Assembly (NCBI GenBank): GCA_002353295.1
Contig: DEJG01000026.1
Location: forward strand, 36,907 to 58,209
Direction: 5' to 3'
From: Prevotella sp. UBA2754
Lineage (GTDB): Bacteria > Bacteroidota > Bacteroidia > Bacteroidales > Bacteroidaceae
Length of the DNA: 21,303 nucleotides
The notes below the pieces were generated by a model. The model saw nothing but the letters and a program-made list of their open reading frames with translations. It was not told the DNA's origin and made no database searches. A program made the translations under genes and the position numbers. Each line of letters begins with the position of its first letter. The first letter of the stretch is position 1. Shown piece by piece: positions 20,171 to 21,303 of the stretch.

Positions 20171-21303
20171 ATGGCAAATTTAGATTTGACAAAGTATGGT
20201 ATCACCGGTTCTAAGGTGATTGCACACAATCCATCGTATGAGTATCTCTTCGAGGAGGAGACAAAAGCTGGCTTGACAGGTTTTGACAAGGGTGTGAACA
20301 CTGAGTTGAACGCTGTTAACGTAATGACAGGTATCTACACTGGACGTTCTCCTAAGGACAAGTACATTGTTTGTGACGAGCAGTCTAAGGACAAGGTATG
20401 GTGGACTACCGAAGAGTACAAAAACGATAACCACCCCATGAGTGAGGAAGTTTGGGCTAAGGTAAAGGAGATTGCTATCAAGGAGCTTTGCAACAAAGAA
20501 TTGTATGTTGTTGACGCTTTCTGTGGTGCCAATGAGGCTACCCGTCTTGCTGTTCGCTTCATCGTAGAGGTTGCATGGCAGGCTCATTTCGTTAAAAACA
20601 TGTTCATCCAGCCAACAGCTGAGGAACTGGAGAAGTTTGAGCCCAACTTCGTTATCTACAATGCTTCTAAGGCAAAGGTCGAAAACTACAAGGAATTGGG
20701 CTTGAACTCTGAGACTTGCGTTGCCTTCAATACTACTTCACGTGAACAGTGCATCATCAACACTTGGTACGGTGGTGAGATGAAGAAGGGTATGTTCTCT
20801 ATGCAGAACTACTATCTGCCTCTCCAGGGCATCGCTTCAATGCACTGCTCTGCCAACACTGATATGGAGGGTAAGAATACCGCTATTTTCTTCGGTCTCT
20901 CTGGTACAGGTAAGACCACTCTTTCTACCGATCCTAAGCGTCTGCTGATCGGTGATGATGAGCATGGATGGGACGATGAGGGCGTATTCAACCTCGAAGG
21001 CGGTTGCTATGCTAAAGTTATCAACCTCGACAAGGAGAGCGAGCCTGATATTTACAATGCTATCCGTCGTGATGCCCTGTTGGAGAATGTGACCGTTGAT
21101 GCCAATGGTAAGATTGATTTCGCAGACAAGAGCGTTACGGAGAATACTCGTGTAAGTTATCCTATCGAGCACATCGAGAAGATTGCCAAGAAGGTAAATG
21201 GTAAGAGCGCAGGCCCAGAGGCTAAGAACGTTATCTTCCTCTCTGCAGATGCTTTCGGCGTACTGCCTCCAGTATCTATCCTGACTCCAGAGCAGACCAA
21301 GTA
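20171..21303 (+). CDS. pckA: Phosphoenolpyruvate carboxykinase (ATP), 5' part
   Basis: The gene starts at the ATG at 20171 and runs off the window with 377 codons visible of an expected 535 or so. It begins MANLDLTKYGITG. The substrate-binding motif TGRSPKDKYIV, the segment YYLPLQGIASMHCSAN, the P-loop FGLSGTGKTTLS (kinase-1a) and the metal-binding LIGDDEHGWDD (kinase-2) are all in place for the ATP-type enzyme. In succinate-producing Bacteroidota it runs in the PEP-carboxylating direction, fixing CO2 and making ATP and oxaloacetate; that direction is family knowledge, not seen here. The 3' end is missing because of the window edge, not by mutation. Confidence 0.95.
   Translation, partial: MANLDLTKYGITGSKVIAHNPSYEYLFEEETKAGLTGFDKGVNTELNAVNVMTGIYTGRSPKDKYIVCDEQSKDKVWWTTEEYKNDNHPMSEEVWAKVKEIAIKELCNKELYVVDAFCGANEATRLAVRFIVEVAWQAHFVKNMFIQPTAEELEKFEPNFVIYNASKAKVENYKELGLNSETCVAFNTTSREQCIINTWYGGEMKKGMFSMQNYYLPLQGIASMHCSANTDMEGKNTAIFFGLSGTGKTTLSTDPKRLLIGDDEHGWDDEGVFNLEGGCYAKVINLDKESEPDIYNAIRRDALLENVTVDANGKIDFADKSVTENTRVSYPIEHIEKIAKKVNGKSAGPEAKNVIFLSADAFGVLPPVSILTPEQTK

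Overview
The window reads as a chromosomal segment of an anaerobic Bacteroidota, most likely Prevotella or a close Bacteroidales relative. Most promoter regions carry the Bacteroidota-type -7 box TAnnTTTG, often with TTTG about 20 nt upstream, rather than E. coli-type boxes. Shine-Dalgarno sequences are weak or absent. One gene encodes a secreted protein with a type IX secretion C-terminal sorting domain. The metabolic genes (ATP-type PEP carboxykinase, 2-oxoacid:ferredoxin oxidoreductase) fit a succinate-forming anaerobe. I see no phage, transposase, CRISPR or integrase genes; this is mostly ordinary core chromosome.

Layout. 1-3100: a minus-strand T9SS cargo protein ending at a strong hairpin terminator, divergent from a plus-strand AAA ATPase of the DUF4143 type. 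3290-5976: a small coiled-coil lipoprotein, then three tandem FKBP-type prolyl isomerases predicted for cytoplasm, membrane and periplasm, closed by a terminator. 6008-8741: an operon of an Lrp/AsnC regulator, a fused peptidase C26-peptidase M19 enzyme and ybeY, facing a minus-strand tRNA-Leu(CAA). 8949-11185: mannose-1-phosphate guanylyltransferase, convergent with a greA-HIT operon. 11265-11366: a compact promoter-plus-terminator unit on the plus strand that looks like an sRNA of about 65 nt. 11345-13302: a minus-strand extended-SDR and PAP2 membrane-protein operon. 13350-16210: RNase R and RNase HII. 16281-19259: the two subunits of a 2-oxoacid:ferredoxin oxidoreductase. 19264-21303: minus-strand upp, then the start of pckA, which runs off the window.

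Functional links. The 2-oxoacid:ferredoxin oxidoreductase and PEP carboxykinase belong to anaerobic central carbon metabolism. RNase R, RNase HII, YbeY and GreA are RNA and transcription housekeeping functions. The Lrp regulator is probably co-transcribed with the peptide or gamma-glutamyl hydrolase, which suggests amino-acid-responsive peptide use.

The most notable non-gene signals are the candidate sRNA at about 11302-11366, whose terminator overlaps the PAP2 stop codon in antisense, and a set of heptamer-like repeats (GAGTTGA, GGAGAAT, AAAAAGGT types). Four of these start at or overlap a stop codon, and one similar tract lies in frame inside the SDR gene. Starts that I moved from the longest open frame are explained entry by entry, mostly because a promoter lies inside the longer frame.
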